The notes: generated by a model not told the origin, from the sequence alone. DNA of 64,000 nucleotides from Actinotalea alkalitolerans (GCF_023369855.1 NZ_JAMBPP010000003.1:124001-188000); one strand, 5' to 3'; shown: positions 33,891 through 43,649, counted from the stretch's first letter. Program-made: numbers and translations.

Positions 33891-35305
33891 CCGAGATCGC
33901 CGCCGTCCCCTCGACGGACACCTCCCCCGCCCGCACCCCGGCGGGCACCGAGCGCACCGAGGCGGCGCGCCGGCACCTGTGGGGGCACTTCACCCGGCAC
34001 TCCACCTGGGAGCAGGGCACCGTCCCGGTCATGGTCCGCGGCGAGGGCCACCACGTCTGGGACTCCGAGGGCCGCCGGTACATCGACGGGCTCTCCGGAC
34101 TGTTCGTCGTCCAGGCCGGGCACGGCCGGGTCGAGCTCGCCGAGCGCGCCCGTCAGCAGGCGAGCGAGCTGGCCTTCTTCCCGCTGTGGTCCTACGCCCA
34201 CCCGAACGCGATCGACCTGGCAGAACGGCTCGCCCACCACGCACCGGGCGATCTCAACCGCGTGTTCTTCACGACCGGTGGCGGTGAGGCCGTCGAGACC
34301 GCGTGGAAGCTCGCCAAGCAGTACTGGAAGCTCGTGGGCAAGCCCACCAAGTACAAGGTCATCTCGCGCGCGGTCGCCTACCACGGCACTCCGCAGGGAG
34401 CGCTGTCGATCACCGGGATCCCCGGGATGAAGGCTCCTTTCGAGCCGCTGGTGCCCGGCGCCCACAAGGTGCCCAACACCAACATCTACCGCGGACCCGA
34501 AGAGCTGCGGTCCGACCCCAAGGCCTTCGGGCGGTGGGCCGCGGACCGCATCGAGGAGGCGATCCTCTTCGAGGGGGCCGAGACCGTCGCCGCCGTCTTC
34601 CTCGAGCCGGTCCAGAACTCGGGCGGGTGCTTCCCCCCACCACCCGGCTACTTCGAGCGGGTCCGGGAGATCTGCGACGAGCACGACGTCCTGCTCGTCT
34701 CGGACGAGGTGATCTGCGCCTTCGGCCGGATCGGCGGGATCTTCGCCTGCAACGACTACGACTACGTCCCGGACATGATCACCTGCGCCAAGGGGATGAC
34801 GTCGGGCTACTCGCCGATCGGCGCGCTCATCGCCTCGGACCGGCTCTTCGAACCCTTCCGGCACGGCACGACGACCTTCTACCACGGCTACACCTTCGGC
34901 GGACACCCGGTCAGCGCAGCGGTGGCCATGGCCAACCTCGACATCTTCGAGCGCGAGGGGCTCACCGACAGGGTGCGCACCCACGCGCCGGTCTTCCGCC
35001 AGACCCTGGAGAAGCTGCTCGACCTGCCCATCGTCGGCGACGTCCGCGGAGACGGCTACTTCTACGGCATCGAGCTGGTCAAGGACGCGACCACCCGGGA
35101 GACGTTCGACGACGACGAGAGCGAACGGCTGCTGCGGGGCTTCCTGTCCCACGCCCTCCTCGAGGCGGGGCTCTACTGCCGTGCCGACGACCGGGGCGAC
35201 CCGGTGATCCAGCTCGCCCCACCGCTGACCTGCGGGCCGGCCGAGTTCGACGAGATCGAGCAGATCCTGCGCGGGGTGCTGAGCCAGGCCTGGGCGCAGC
35301 TGTGA
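33887..35305 (+). CDS. Class III aminotransferase, probable putrescine/omega-amino acid aminotransferase
   Basis: A 472-residue PLP enzyme of the omega-amino acid:pyruvate / SpuC group. It has the TTGGGEAVETAWKLAKQYW phosphate-binding loop, AVAYHGTPQGALSITG, VFLEPVQNSGGCFPPPPGYF, SDEVICAFGRIG (pyridine-nitrogen Asp) and TCAKGMTSGYSPIGA with the Schiff-base lysine. QNSGG and a CxPPxGYF motif are typical of diamine/omega-amino acid users rather than GabT. The context (Pot transporter, aminobutyraldehyde dehydrogenase) supports putrescine as substrate. Translationally coupled to the Lrp gene. Confidence 0.88.
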   Translation: MTEIAAVPSTDTSPARTPAGTERTEAARRHLWGHFTRHSTWEQGTVPVMVRGEGHHVWDSEGRRYIDGLSGLFVVQAGHGRVELAERARQQASELAFFPLWSYAHPNAIDLAERLAHHAPGDLNRVFFTTGGGEAVETAWKLAKQYWKLVGKPTKYKVISRAVAYHGTPQGALSITGIPGMKAPFEPLVPGAHKVPNTNIYRGPEELRSDPKAFGRWAADRIEEAILFEGAETVAAVFLEPVQNSGGCFPPPPGYFERVREICDEHDVLLVSDEVICAFGRIGGIFACNDYDYVPDMITCAKGMTSGYSPIGALIASDRLFEPFRHGTTTFYHGYTFGGHPVSAAVAMANLDIFEREGLTDRVRTHAPVFRQTLEKLLDLPIVGDVRGDGYFYGIELVKDATTRETFDDDESERLLRGFLSHALLEAGLYCRADDRGDPVIQLAPPLTCGPAEFDEIEQILRGVLSQAWAQL

Positions 35306-35330
35306 CCCACGGGTCCCGACCACGCGGGCC

Positions 35331-36737
35331 ATGGGCACCGACCTGACCTACCGCGACCTCTCGCTCTGGTTCGACCAGGTCGCGGACGACCCGCACGAGG
35401 ACCTCGCACCCCGCGCCGCGCTGCGCGGTGCCACCGAGGCGGACGTCGTCGTGGTGGGGGCGGGACTGACCGGGCTCTGGACGGCCTACCACCTGCTGCG
35501 CGCCGACCCGGGGATCGACGTGCTCGTCGTCGAGCAGGAGATCGCGGGGTACGGAGCGAGCGGACGGAACGGAGGGTGGTGCTCCGCCCTCTTCCCGGTC
35601 CCGGCCGACGTGATCGCCCGTCGCCACGGCCGCACGGCAGCACTGGCGATGCGGTCCGCGATGCGCAGCACGGTCCACGAGGTCGCGGCCACCGTCGCGG
35701 CCGAGGGGCTGGACTGCGACCTCGTCCTGGGGGGCACGCTCGCCCTCGCGCGTTCGCGTCCCCAGCTGGCACGTGCCGATGCCGAGGCCCAGGAGGCCGC
35801 TCGCTGGGGCGACCCCGTCGAGCTGCTGACCGCCGAGCAGGCCCACGCCAGGCTCGCGGCCAGCTCGGTGCTCGGAGGCACGTGGACCCCGGACTGCGCG
35901 AGCCTGCAACCCGCACGGCTGGTGCGCGGGCTGGCCCGGCTCGTCGAGCGGCGTGGTGCCCGCATCGTCGAGCGGACGCAGGCCACGGCGATCAGGCCCG
36001 GCAGGGTGGTCACCCGGACCGGAGCTGCCCGGACCCCGGGTACCGTGCGCGCACGTCACGTGGTCCGGGCCACCGAGGCCTGGACCCCTCGCCTGCCCGG
36101 CTCGCCCCGTGCCCTCGCCCCGGTCTACTCGTTGATGGTCGCGACCGAACCGCTGCCGGCCTCGGTCTGGCAGCGCATCGGCCTCGCCCCGGGCGGGACC
36201 TTCACCGATCACCGGCACCTGATCGTCTACGGGCAGCGCACCGCCGACGACCGGCTTGCCTTCGGCGGACGTGGTGCCCCGTACCACTGGCGCTCGGGCA
36301 TCGATCCCCGGCACGACCGTGACCCACGCGTCCACGCGGCGCTCGAGCGCACCCTGGTGGACCTCTTCGGAGAGCTCCGAGACGCCCGGGTCACCCACCG
36401 CTGGGGTGGCCCGCTCGCGATCGCCCGCGACTGGCACGCCTCGGTCGGGATGGACCCCGCAACCGGGGTGGCATGGGCAGGCGGCTACGTCGGCGACGGG
36501 GTGGCGACCACCTACCTCGCAGGACGGACGCTGGCCGACCTGATCACCGGCCGCGACACCGAGCTCACCCGGCTGCCCTGGGTCGGCCACCGCTCGCGAC
36601 CCTGGGAGCCTGAGCCGCTCCGGTGGCTGGGGGTCAACGCCGGGCTCCGGGCCACGACACTCGCCGACGTCGAGGAGCGGCTGACCGGCCGCCCCAGCGT
36701 GGTCGCCCGGGCCGTCGCGCCGTTGCTCGGGCACTGA
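35331..36737 (+). CDS. FAD-dependent oxidoreductase (DAO family)
   Basis: A 468-residue flavoprotein. The dinucleotide-binding motif is DVVVVGAGLTGLWTAYHL, the adenosine-binding acidic end VLVVEQEIAGYGASGRNGG, and a C-terminal GYVGDGVATTYLAGRTLADL closes the FAD site. It resembles PuuB-like gamma-glutamylputrescine oxidases and other amine or amino-acid oxidases. It lies 25 nt after the aminotransferase and is probably the third gene of that operon. Whether it oxidises a polyamine derivative is inferred only from location; no glutamylputrescine synthetase is seen in the window. Confidence 0.85.
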   Translation: MGTDLTYRDLSLWFDQVADDPHEDLAPRAALRGATEADVVVVGAGLTGLWTAYHLLRADPGIDVLVVEQEIAGYGASGRNGGWCSALFPVPADVIARRHGRTAALAMRSAMRSTVHEVAATVAAEGLDCDLVLGGTLALARSRPQLARADAEAQEAARWGDPVELLTAEQAHARLAASSVLGGTWTPDCASLQPARLVRGLARLVERRGARIVERTQATAIRPGRVVTRTGAARTPGTVRARHVVRATEAWTPRLPGSPRALAPVYSLMVATEPLPASVWQRIGLAPGGTFTDHRHLIVYGQRTADDRLAFGGRGAPYHWRSGIDPRHDRDPRVHAALERTLVDLFGELRDARVTHRWGGPLAIARDWHASVGMDPATGVAWAGGYVGDGVATTYLAGRTLADLITGRDTELTRLPWVGHRSRPWEPEPLRWLGVNAGLRATTLADVEERLTGRPSVVARAVAPLLGH

Positions 36738-36773
36738 CCTGGGCGCACCCCTGGACGCCGACCGGGCGCGGCC

Positions 36774-37967
36774 TCACCGACGTGCGAGCACCTCGTGGGC
36801 GCGGGTGCGTGCCCACGACTCGGCGGCGAGCACGTCCTGCAGCACCAGGGTCGTCGAGGCCGTCGTGCCGTGGTGCTCACCGAGCACCCGCTCGACCGTG
36901 TCGACGATGTCGAGGAACCCGATCCGGCCGTCCAGGAAGGCCCCGACGCACTCCTCGTTGGCCGCGTTGTACACGGCCGGGTGGGTGGCCGAGGCCGCCA
37001 CCGCCTCACGGGCCAGCCGGAGCGCCGGGAACACCTCGTCGTCGAGCGGCTCGAAGGTCCAGGCGCAGGAGGTCGACCAGTCGCACGGCGCGGCGACCTC
37101 CTCGAGCCGCTCGGGCCAGGACAGTCCCAGGGCGATCGGCAGACGCATGTCGGGCGGTGAGGCCTGAGCCACGGTCGAGCCGTCCACGAACTCGACCATC
37201 GAGTGGACCACCGACTGCGGGTGCACGACCACCGTGATGTCCCGGACGGGCACGTCGAACAGCAGGTGGGCCTCGATGAGCTCGAGTCCCTTGTTCATCA
37301 GGGTGGCCGAGTTGATCGTGACCACCGGTCCCATCGACCAGGTGGGGTGGTTGAGCGCCTGCTCGGAGGTGACCCTCTTCAGGTCGTCCCGCCCCCTGCC
37401 ACGGAAGGGCCCCCCGGAGGCCGTGAGGATCAGGCGCCGCACCTCGGCGCGGGTCCCCGAGCGCAGGCACTGCGCGATCGCCGAGTGCTCGGAGTCCACC
37501 GGGACGAGCTGGTCCGGTCGCTGCATCGCCGCCGCGACCAGGGCCCCACCCACGACGAGCGACTCCTTGTTGGCCAGGGCCAGGGTGCTGCCCGCCCCGA
37601 GGGCCGCCAGGGTCGGGCCGAGGCCGACCGAGCCCGTGATGCCGTTCAGGACGACGTCGGCCCCCCGCGACGCGAGCTGCGTCGCGCCCTGGGGGCCGAC
37701 CAGGAGCTCGACACCCACTGACGTCAGGCCTCGCTCGGCAGCCACGACCGTGACCTGCTCCAGGACGGCGACCCCGGCCGCCGGGTCGGCGACCGCGACG
37801 CTCTGCGCGCCGAGCTCCACGACCTGCTCGGCCAGCAGCCGCGGGTTCGCGCCGCCTGCGCTCAGCCCGACCACGCGGAACCGGTCAGGGTGCCGACGGA
37901 TCACCTCCACCGCCTGCGTCCCGATGGAACCGGTCGAGCCGAGAAGGATCACGCTGCGCTGGGTCAC
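36774..37967 (-). CDS. dxr: 1-deoxy-D-xylulose 5-phosphate reductoisomerase
   Basis: Dxr makes MEP, the second step of the non-mevalonate pathway. The 397-residue protein has the NADPH loop ILLGSTGSIGTQAVEV, ALANKESLVVGG, the metal-binding VPVDSEHSAIAQCL, LTASGGPFRG, TWSMGPVVTINSATLMNKGLE-like active-site segments (the M-N-K-G-x-E set is seen) and NAANEECV. GAGG lies 8 nt above the GTG at 37967, preferred over the in-frame codon at 37988. Isolated here from rseP and ispG. Confidence 0.96.
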   Translation of the reverse strand: MTQRSVILLGSTGSIGTQAVEVIRRHPDRFRVVGLSAGGANPRLLAEQVVELGAQSVAVADPAAGVAVLEQVTVVAAERGLTSVGVELLVGPQGATQLASRGADVVLNGITGSVGLGPTLAALGAGSTLALANKESLVVGGALVAAAMQRPDQLVPVDSEHSAIAQCLRSGTRAEVRRLILTASGGPFRGRGRDDLKRVTSEQALNHPTWSMGPVVTINSATLMNKGLELIEAHLLFDVPVRDITVVVHPQSVVHSMVEFVDGSTVAQASPPDMRLPIALGLSWPERLEEVAAPCDWSTSCAWTFEPLDDEVFPALRLAREAVAASATHPAVYNAANEECVGAFLDGRIGFLDIVDTVERVLGEHHGTTASTTLVLQDVLAAESWARTRAHEVLARR

Positions 37968-38053
37968 CCGCCCATCCTCGCGGACCACGCACGACGGGCA
38001 CCACCGGACCGTTCACGAGGACACGCGGTGCACAGCGGTGCGATGATCCGGCA

Positions 38054-38713
38054 ATGGTCAAGAAGTCGCACCTCGCCCGGAACGAACGCATCGTCTTCAG
38101 TGCCCACTCGCACTGGAAGGCACTGGTGGCACCCGTCCTGGTCACCGCGATCACCCTCGCCCTGGTCGTGTACCTCCTCCTCGAGGTGGTACCGAGCCCC
38201 GAGGAGCAGGCCTGGCAGCGCTGGACCGTCGCTGCGGTCGGCGCGCTCCTCGTGCTGGTCCTGGGCCTGTGGCCCACGCTCGTGTGGTTCACCTCGACCG
38301 ACACGCTCACCACCAAGCGGCTGATCAGCCAGAGCGGTGTGTTCTCCCGCGAGACGAAGAACATCCCGGTCGATCGCGTGCACGGGGTCACCTACCGCCG
38401 CACGGTGCTGGACCGGGTGCTCGGCTGCGGGACCGTCGTGGTGCAGACGGCCGGCGCGGACAGCGATGTCGAGCTGCACGACGTCGCGCACGTCGAACGC
38501 AGGGTCGTGCAGATCCAGGAGATCATCGTCGACGAGCAGGGCCCTGCCCCCGAGGTCCCCCGACCCGGCACGTCGAGCGCACCACCGACCTCGGACTCCG
38601 GCACAGCACCACCCTCGCCGACCGACCCGACGACCGGGAGCAGCACCCCGACGCCGCCACCCGCACGCGACACCGGCGACCCGTCCCCCCCGACAGGTCA
38701 CGAGAGCCGCTGA
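38054..38713 (+). CDS. PH domain-containing membrane protein (bPH2)
   Basis: A 219-residue protein. Two transmembrane helices (about residues 24-48 and 58-80) are followed by a bacterial PH domain with LTTKRLISQSGVFSRETKNI, PVDRVHGVTYRRTVLDRVLG and GTVVVQTAG, the usual bPH2 signature. The last 60 residues are Pro/Thr/Ser rich and look disordered. Divergent from dxr; a GATGAT hexamer 6 nt above the ATG hints at a leaderless mRNA. No specific function is known. Confidence 0.87.
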   Translation: MVKKSHLARNERIVFSAHSHWKALVAPVLVTAITLALVVYLLLEVVPSPEEQAWQRWTVAAVGALLVLVLGLWPTLVWFTSTDTLTTKRLISQSGVFSRETKNIPVDRVHGVTYRRTVLDRVLGCGTVVVQTAGADSDVELHDVAHVERRVVQIQEIIVDEQGPAPEVPRPGTSSAPPTSDSGTAPPSPTDPTTGSSTPTPPPARDTGDPSPPTGHESR

Positions 38714-38742
38714 CCGCCCTCGGGGGGTCGGCTACGGCCGGG

Positions 38743-39297
38743 TCACTCGACGCCGAGCAGGACGTCCACCACACGCTCGCAGAAGGCGTCCACGGCCGTC
38801 TCGCCGTAGGCCCGGTGCCCCTTGGCCCGGGTGAAGACCGCGTGCCGGACCTCCTCGGAGGTGAGTGGCTGGCCGTGGTCGAAGTAGCCGATCATCCGGT
38901 GGCACAGCGCGTCGACCTCAGCGGCCGAGTAGCCCTGCTCGCCGCGTCGGGGCGGGGCGAAGCGCTCGCCGTCGGGCCGGGTCAGCCGCCCGTAGAGCGT
39001 CCGTGCCTGCTCAGCAAGGTGCTCCATCCAGGCCTGCTGGCCCTCGGAGGCCACGTACTCCGAGCGCTGCCGGGCGATGAAGGCTCGCTCGAGGCGGTCC
39101 AGCGCCGCATCCACGGCACCGGTCGCGTACCCGCCGCGCACCAGGTCGAAAGCGGCCTGACGCACGTCGCGTCCCGTCAACGGGTCGCTCGCGGTGCCCT
39201 CGTACACCTCGCGGGCGTGCGCGAAGAACTCGTCGACCGCCTCCGGGTCGTATCCCGTGCGGAAGCGGCCTGCGGTGCGGAACATGCGGGTCATCAT
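38743..39297 (-). CDS. DivIVA-repeat protein
   Basis: A 184-residue protein made of four copies of a short motif related to the DivIVA N-terminal region: [55 protein letters not shown] and [15 protein letters not shown]. Each has G-Y-x(3-4)-V-D and an aromatic or hydrophobic pair. DivIVA-motif proteins often bind curved membrane or the cell pole, but this one has no long coiled coil. Its ATG overlaps the rlmN stop (ATGA), and GAGGAGG lies just upstream. The next codon is also ATG. Function unknown. Confidence 0.82.
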   Translation of the reverse strand: MMTRMFRTAGRFRTGYDPEAVDEFFAHAREVYEGTASDPLTGRDVRQAAFDLVRGGYATGAVDAALDRLERAFIARQRSEYVASEGQQAWMEHLAEQARTLYGRLTRPDGERFAPPRRGEQGYSAAEVDALCHRMIGYFDHGQPLTSEEVRHAVFTRAKGHRAYGETAVDAFCERVVDVLLGVE

Positions 39298-40433
39298 TCC
39301 TCCTCGGCGGCGAGCTGCCCGCACGCACCGTCGATGTCGCTCCCCCGCGTGTCGCGCACCGTGGTGGGGATGCCGTGGGACCGCAGCCGCGAGACGAACT
39401 CGGCCTCGACCGAACGCTCGCTCGCGGTCCAGATCGACCCGGGTGTCGGGTTCAGCGGGATCGGGTTGACGTGCACCCACCCCTTGCCCCGCGAGGTCAG
39501 CTTCGTGCCGAGGAGGTCGGCCCGCCAGGCGTGGTCGTTCATGTCCTTGATCAACGCGTACTCGATGCTCACCCGACGTCCGGTTGCCTCGAAGTACGCG
39601 CGCGCGGCATCCAGGGCCTCGTCCACGCTCCATCGTGTGTTGATCGGCACGAGCTCGCTGCGCAGCTCGTCGTCGGGGGCGTGCAGCGAGAGTGCGAGGG
39701 TGACCGGGATGCCCTCTGCGGCCAGCTTGTTGATCGCCGGCACCAGGCCCACCGTCGAGACCGTGACGTTGCGGGCCGACATACCCAGACCGTCAGGGGT
39801 CGGTGCGACGAACCGGCGGACCGAGTCGATGACCGCTCGGTAGTTCGCGAGCGGCTCGCCCATGCCCATGAAGACGAGGTTCGACAGCCTGCCGGGGCCG
39901 CCGGCGATGTCACCACGGGAGAGCGAGCGGGCCGCGTGACGGACCTGCTCGACGATCTCCGCGGTCGACAGGTTGCGGGTCAGACCCTGCTGGCCCGTGG
40001 CGCAGAACGGGCAGGCCATCCCGCAGCCCGCCTGGCTCGAGACGCACAGCGTCGACCGGCCCGTGTAGCGCATCAGGACCGACTCGACCTTGACGCCGTC
40101 GTACAGGTGCCAGAGGGTCTTCACCGTCGTCCCGCCGTCCGCCTCGAGGGTGCGCACCGGCGTCAGCAACGGGGGGAAGAGGCCTTCGACGAGGGCGTCG
40201 CGAGTGGCCTTCGGCAGGTCGGTCATGTCCGCGGGGTCGGCGGTGAGGTGCGTGAAGTAGTGCGTCGCGAGCTGCTTCGCCCGGAACGACCGCTCCCCCA
40301 GCGCGGTCACCGCCTCGACCCGCTGCTCGGGGCTGAGGTCGGCGAAGTGGCGCGGGGGCTTGCCCCGACGCGGAGCGTTCATGGTCAGCGCGAGCGGCGC
40401 GCGGCCCTCTGCTGCCGGACGTACCTCAACCAT
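39294..40433 (-). CDS. rlmN: 23S rRNA (adenine2503-C2)-methyltransferase, radical SAM
   Basis: RlmN methylates A2503 of 23S rRNA and also A37 of some tRNAs. The 379-residue protein has the radical-SAM CxxxCxxC cluster as CGMACPFC, followed by [44 protein letters not shown] and [12 protein letters not shown]. The mechanistic cysteine near the C-terminus lies in [12 protein letters not shown]. It closes the rpsB-to-cdsA row, as usual in actinobacteria. Confidence 0.96.
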   Translation of the reverse strand: MVEVRPAAEGRAPLALTMNAPRRGKPPRHFADLSPEQRVEAVTALGERSFRAKQLATHYFTHLTADPADMTDLPKATRDALVEGLFPPLLTPVRTLEADGGTTVKTLWHLYDGVKVESVLMRYTGRSTLCVSSQAGCGMACPFCATGQQGLTRNLSTAEIVEQVRHAARSLSRGDIAGGPGRLSNLVFMGMGEPLANYRAVIDSVRRFVAPTPDGLGMSARNVTVSTVGLVPAINKLAAEGIPVTLALSLHAPDDELRSELVPINTRWSVDEALDAARAYFEATGRRVSIEYALIKDMNDHAWRADLLGTKLTSRGKGWVHVNPIPLNPTPGSIWTASERSVEAEFVSRLRSHGIPTTVRDTRGSDIDGACGQLAAEEE

Positions 40434-40454
40434 GACGACCTACCTCTTCCATGC

Positions 40455-41318
40455 TCAGTCTCCGACCGGAAGTGCGACGAGCAGGACCAGGTAGACCAGG
40501 GGCGCCGTGAGGAGCATCGAGTCGATGCGATCCATCACCCCGCCGTGGCCCGGCAGCAGGCGCCCCATGTCCTTGAGCTCGAGGTCCCGCTTGAGAAGGG
40601 ACTCGGCGAGGTCGCCGAGCGTGGCGGTGAGCACCGCGACCAGGCCCAGGCCGATCCCGATGAGCGGCGAGGCACCGAAGCCCCAGACCACCCCGACGAC
40701 ACCGACGACCGAGGCCAGGACGAAGGAGCCGCCCAGCCCTTCCCATGACTTCTTGGGACTCACCGAGGGGGCCAGCGGGTGCTTGCCGAGCAGCACCCCT
40801 GCCACATACCCACCGACGTCGTTGGCGACCGCCAGCAGGACGAAGAGCAGCACGCGGCGACCGCCGTCCGGCTGCGCCAGCATGAGCATGACGAAACCCG
40901 CCATGAACGGGATGTAGGCCGTGGCGAAGGTCGCCGCCGTGGCGTCGCGCAGCGCTGCCGTCCCGCTGCCGTCGAGCACCCGCCAGACGACCACGCCACC
41001 CGCGGTGAGCATGAAGGCCACGAGCAGCGCCTCGGCACCGGCGGTGTAGGCCGAGACCAGGATGCCCACCGAGCCGACCAGGAGGGGCAGCAGCGGGATG
41101 TGGATCCCCCGCCGGGTGAAGGCCTGGGCCAGCTCCCACAGCGCTGCCCCGCACGCCAGCACCGCGAGCAGGAGGAAGCCCTCCTTGCGGACGAAGAGCG
41201 ATGCCCCCACCACCGCCAGGAGGCCGAGGCCGACGGCGATCGCGATGGGCAGGTCGCGGCCCGCCCGCGCTGACCCTGCCGGGGCGCTTGCCATGTCCGT
41301 TCCTGCGAGCTCCGACAT
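40455..41318 (-). CDS. cdsA: Phosphatidate cytidylyltransferase
   Basis: CdsA makes CDP-diacylglycerol from phosphatidic acid and CTP. The 287-residue membrane protein has about eight hydrophobic segments. It carries the C-terminal CTP_transf_1 signature, seen as VSPKKSWEGLGGSF (S-x-K-K-(S/T)-x-E-G) and GDLAESLLKRDLELKDMGRLLPGHGGVMDRID in pieces: the GDLxESxxKR and DxGxxxPGHGGxxDRxDS motifs. The ATG abuts the frr stop (TGAATG). Confidence 0.95.
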   Translation of the reverse strand: MSELAGTDMASAPAGSARAGRDLPIAIAVGLGLLAVVGASLFVRKEGFLLLAVLACGAALWELAQAFTRRGIHIPLLPLLVGSVGILVSAYTAGAEALLVAFMLTAGGVVVWRVLDGSGTAALRDATAATFATAYIPFMAGFVMLMLAQPDGGRRVLLFVLLAVANDVGGYVAGVLLGKHPLAPSVSPKKSWEGLGGSFVLASVVGVVGVVWGFGASPLIGIGLGLVAVLTATLGDLAESLLKRDLELKDMGRLLPGHGGVMDRIDSMLLTAPLVYLVLLVALPVGD

Positions 41319-41876
41319 TCAGACCTCGAGCAGCTCGCTCTCCTTGGCAGCGAGCACGTGGTCGACGAGATCGACGTGCCGCTTGGTGAGCGCCTCGAGC
41401 TCCTTCTCGGCGCGAGCGCCCTCGTCCTCGCCGGCCTCGCCGTCCTTGACGATCCGATCCAGCTCGTCCTTGGCCCGGCGCCGGATGTTGCGCACCGAGA
41501 TCTTCGCGTCCTCGGCCTTCGCCCGGGCGAGCTTGACGTACTCGCGCCGCCGCTCCTGGGTGAGCTGGGGCAGCACGATGCGGATGATCTTGCCGTCGTT
41601 GCTCGGGTTCACCCCGAGGTCGGAGTCGCGCAGGGCACGCTCGATGCTGCCGAGCGAGCTCACGTCGAACGGGCTGATCAGGATGGTCCGCGCCTCGGGC
41701 GTGGTGAAGGAGGCGAGCTGCTGCAGCGGGGTCGGTGCACCGTAGTACTCGACGGTCACCTTGGTGAACATCGCCGCGTTCGCGCGACCCGTACGGATCG
41801 TCGCGAAGTCCTCCTTGGCGACCTCGATCGCCTTGTCCATCTTCTCCTCGGCCTCGAGGAGGGTGTCGTCGATCAC
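41319..41876 (-). CDS. frr: Ribosome recycling factor
   Basis: RRF splits post-termination ribosomes with EF-G. The 185-residue protein begins [18 protein letters not shown] and has [46 protein letters not shown] and the long coiled helices ([20 protein letters not shown]). The start is GTG. Normal length and place between pyrH and cdsA. Confidence 0.97.
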   Translation of the reverse strand: MIDDTLLEAEEKMDKAIEVAKEDFATIRTGRANAAMFTKVTVEYYGAPTPLQQLASFTTPEARTILISPFDVSSLGSIERALRDSDLGVNPSNDGKIIRIVLPQLTQERRREYVKLARAKAEDAKISVRNIRRRAKDELDRIVKDGEAGEDEGARAEKELEALTKRHVDLVDHVLAAKESELLEV

Positions 41877-41911
41877 CGGTGCTCCTTCGTCGCAGTCGTC
41901 GTCGGCCGTGG

Positions 41912-42673
41912 TCAGCCCGCTGTGACCAGCGTGCCGATCTTCTCACCCAGGATGGCCCGTGTGACGTTCCCTGGTTCGCTCATGCCGAACACGCGCATCT
42001 GCACGTCGTTGTCCATGCACAGGCTGAAGGCGGTGGAGTCCACCACCTTGAGGCCGTCCTGCAGGGCCTCGCTGTACGTCAGCCGCTCGAGCAGCCGCGC
42101 GTCGGGGTCCACGTGCGGGTCGGCCGTGTAGACCCCGTCGACCCCGTTCTTGCCCATGAGGACCTCGTGGCAGTGCGTCTCGAGAGCCCGCTGCGCCGCG
42201 ACGGTGTCGGTCGAGAAGTAGGGCATCCCCGCCCCCGCCCCGAAGATCACGACCCGACCCTTCTCGAGGTGCCGGATCGCGCGCAGCGGGATGTACGGCT
42301 CGGCGACCTGGCCCATCGTGATCGCCGTCTGCACCCGTGTCGCGACCCCGGCCTGCTCCAGGAAGTCCTGCAGCGCGAGGCAGTTCATCACGGTGCCGAG
42401 CATCCCCATGTAGTCGGCACGCGCACGGTCCAGTCCCCGCTGGGACAGCTCCGCGCCACGGAAGAAGTTGCCGCCGCCGACGACGATCGCGACCTGGACG
42501 CCCTCGCGGACGGCCGCAGCGATCTCACCGGCGACCCGCTGGACGATGTCCGGGGCGAGCCCGATGCTGCCGCCGCCGAAGGTCTCCCCCGAGAGCTTGA
42601 GGAGCACCCGTCGCGCCGAGGGGATCACCGGGTGCGGCGTCTCGGCGGTCGTCACGGAATCGTCGTTCTCCAA
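41912..42673 (-). CDS. pyrH: Uridylate kinase
   Basis: PyrH phosphorylates UMP. The 253-residue amino-acid-kinase fold protein has [63 protein letters not shown] and [12 protein letters not shown]. The start appears to be a rare TTG at 42673 with GGAGG 5 nt upstream; the in-frame GTG at 42655 is the alternative and has poorer spacing. A strong hairpin separates it from tsf. Confidence 0.95.
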   Translation of the reverse strand: MENDDSVTTAETPHPVIPSARRVLLKLSGETFGGGSIGLAPDIVQRVAGEIAAAVREGVQVAIVVGGGNFFRGAELSQRGLDRARADYMGMLGTVMNCLALQDFLEQAGVATRVQTAITMGQVAEPYIPLRAIRHLEKGRVVIFGAGAGMPYFSTDTVAAQRALETHCHEVLMGKNGVDGVYTADPHVDPDARLLERLTYSEALQDGLKVVDSTAFSLCMDNDVQMRVFGMSEPGNVTRAILGEKIGTLVTAG

Positions 42674-42750
42674 CGGTCCTCCACCTCTGCGGCTGTGCTG
42701 CCTGCCGGGCTCCGGAGTGGCCGGCGTCCGGGTCGGGACCCACCGGGTGC

Positions 42751-42788
42751 GGCGGCGGCCCGTGGTCCGTGGACCGCGGGCCGCCGCC
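42751..42788 (-). terminator. Hairpin between tsf and pyrH
   Basis: GGCGGCGGCCCGTGGTCC (42751-42768) and GGACCGCGGGCCGCCGCC (42771-42788) form an 18-bp stem with one mismatch and a 2-nt centre, 21 nt beyond the tsf stop. It would end the rpsB-tsf transcript, leaving pyrH-frr-cdsA-rlmN to readthrough or their own promoter. The 136-bp gap shows no gene. Confidence 0.78.
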
Positions 42789-42809
42789 CCGGCGGGGACG
42801 TGCTGAGGG

Positions 42810-43649
42810 TCAGGCTCCCACGCGGAAGCGCGCGAAGCCCGTGGCCGTGCCGCCGACCTCGGAGAGCACCTTCGCGACCGACTTCTTGGGGTCCTTCGCG
42901 AAGGCCTGGTCCACCAGGACGCTCTCCTTGAAGAAGCCGTTGAGGCGGCCCTCGATGATCTTCGGCAGTGCGGCCTCGGGCTTGCCCTCGTTGCGCGAGG
43001 TCTCCTCGGCGATACGACGCTCGGACTCGACCGTCTCGGTCGGGACCTCGTCGCGGGTCAGGTAGGTCGGCGAGTACGCCGCGACGTGCATCGCGATGTC
43101 CTTGCCGACCGGGGCCCCGGCGGCGTCGGTGCCGACGAGCACACCGACCTGGGGCGGGAGGTCCTTGTTGACCTTGTGCAGGTAGACCGCGACCTTCTCG
43201 GCGCTGACCCGCGCCACGCGACGCAGGACGACCTTCTCGCCCAGCGTCGCGGCGGTCTCGTCGATGGTCTCCTGCACGGTGCGTCCGTCGACCTCGGTCG
43301 CGAGGATCGCGGCCACGTCGTCCGTGCCTGCGGTGACGGCACTGGCGAGCACCTTCTCCGCGAGTGCGACGAAGGTGACGTTCTTGGCCACGAAGTCCGT
43401 CTCGCAGTTGAGCTCGATGAGCACGCCCGTCTGACCCGTGGCGTCGTCACCGACGTGCGCGGCGACGAGCCCGTCCGAGGCCGAGCGGCCCTCGCGCTTG
43501 CTCACACCCTTGAGTCCCTTGACCCGGATGATCTCCAGGGCCTTGTCGGCGTTGCCGTCGGCCTCGTCGAGTGCCTTCTTGACGTCGAGCATGCCCGCGC
43601 CGGTGCGCTCGCGCAGGGCCTTGATGTCTGCGGCGGTGTAGTTCGCCAT
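42810..43649 (-). CDS. tsf: Translation elongation factor Ts
   Basis: EF-Ts recycles EF-Tu. The 279-residue protein has the N-terminal UBA-like domain ([24 protein letters not shown]), the [14 protein letters not shown] motif that contacts EF-Tu, [16 protein letters not shown] and a normal C-terminus. AAGGA lies 6 nt before the ATG at 43649. Downstream of rpsB with a 61-nt gap. Confidence 0.97.
   Translation of the reverse strand: MANYTAADIKALRERTGAGMLDVKKALDEADGNADKALEIIRVKGLKGVSKREGRSASDGLVAAHVGDDATGQTGVLIELNCETDFVAKNVTFVALAEKVLASAVTAGTDDVAAILATEVDGRTVQETIDETAATLGEKVVLRRVARVSAEKVAVYLHKVNKDLPPQVGVLVGTDAAGAPVGKDIAMHVAAYSPTYLTRDEVPTETVESERRIAEETSRNEGKPEAALPKIIEGRLNGFFKESVLVDQAFAKDPKKSVAKVLSEVGGTATGFARFRVGA

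Noticed and set aside
33363-36737. Gamma-glutamylated putrescine (Puu) pathway
   Set aside because: The FAD enzyme resembles PuuB, but no PuuA synthetase or PuuD hydrolase is in the window, while direct transamination enzymes are present.
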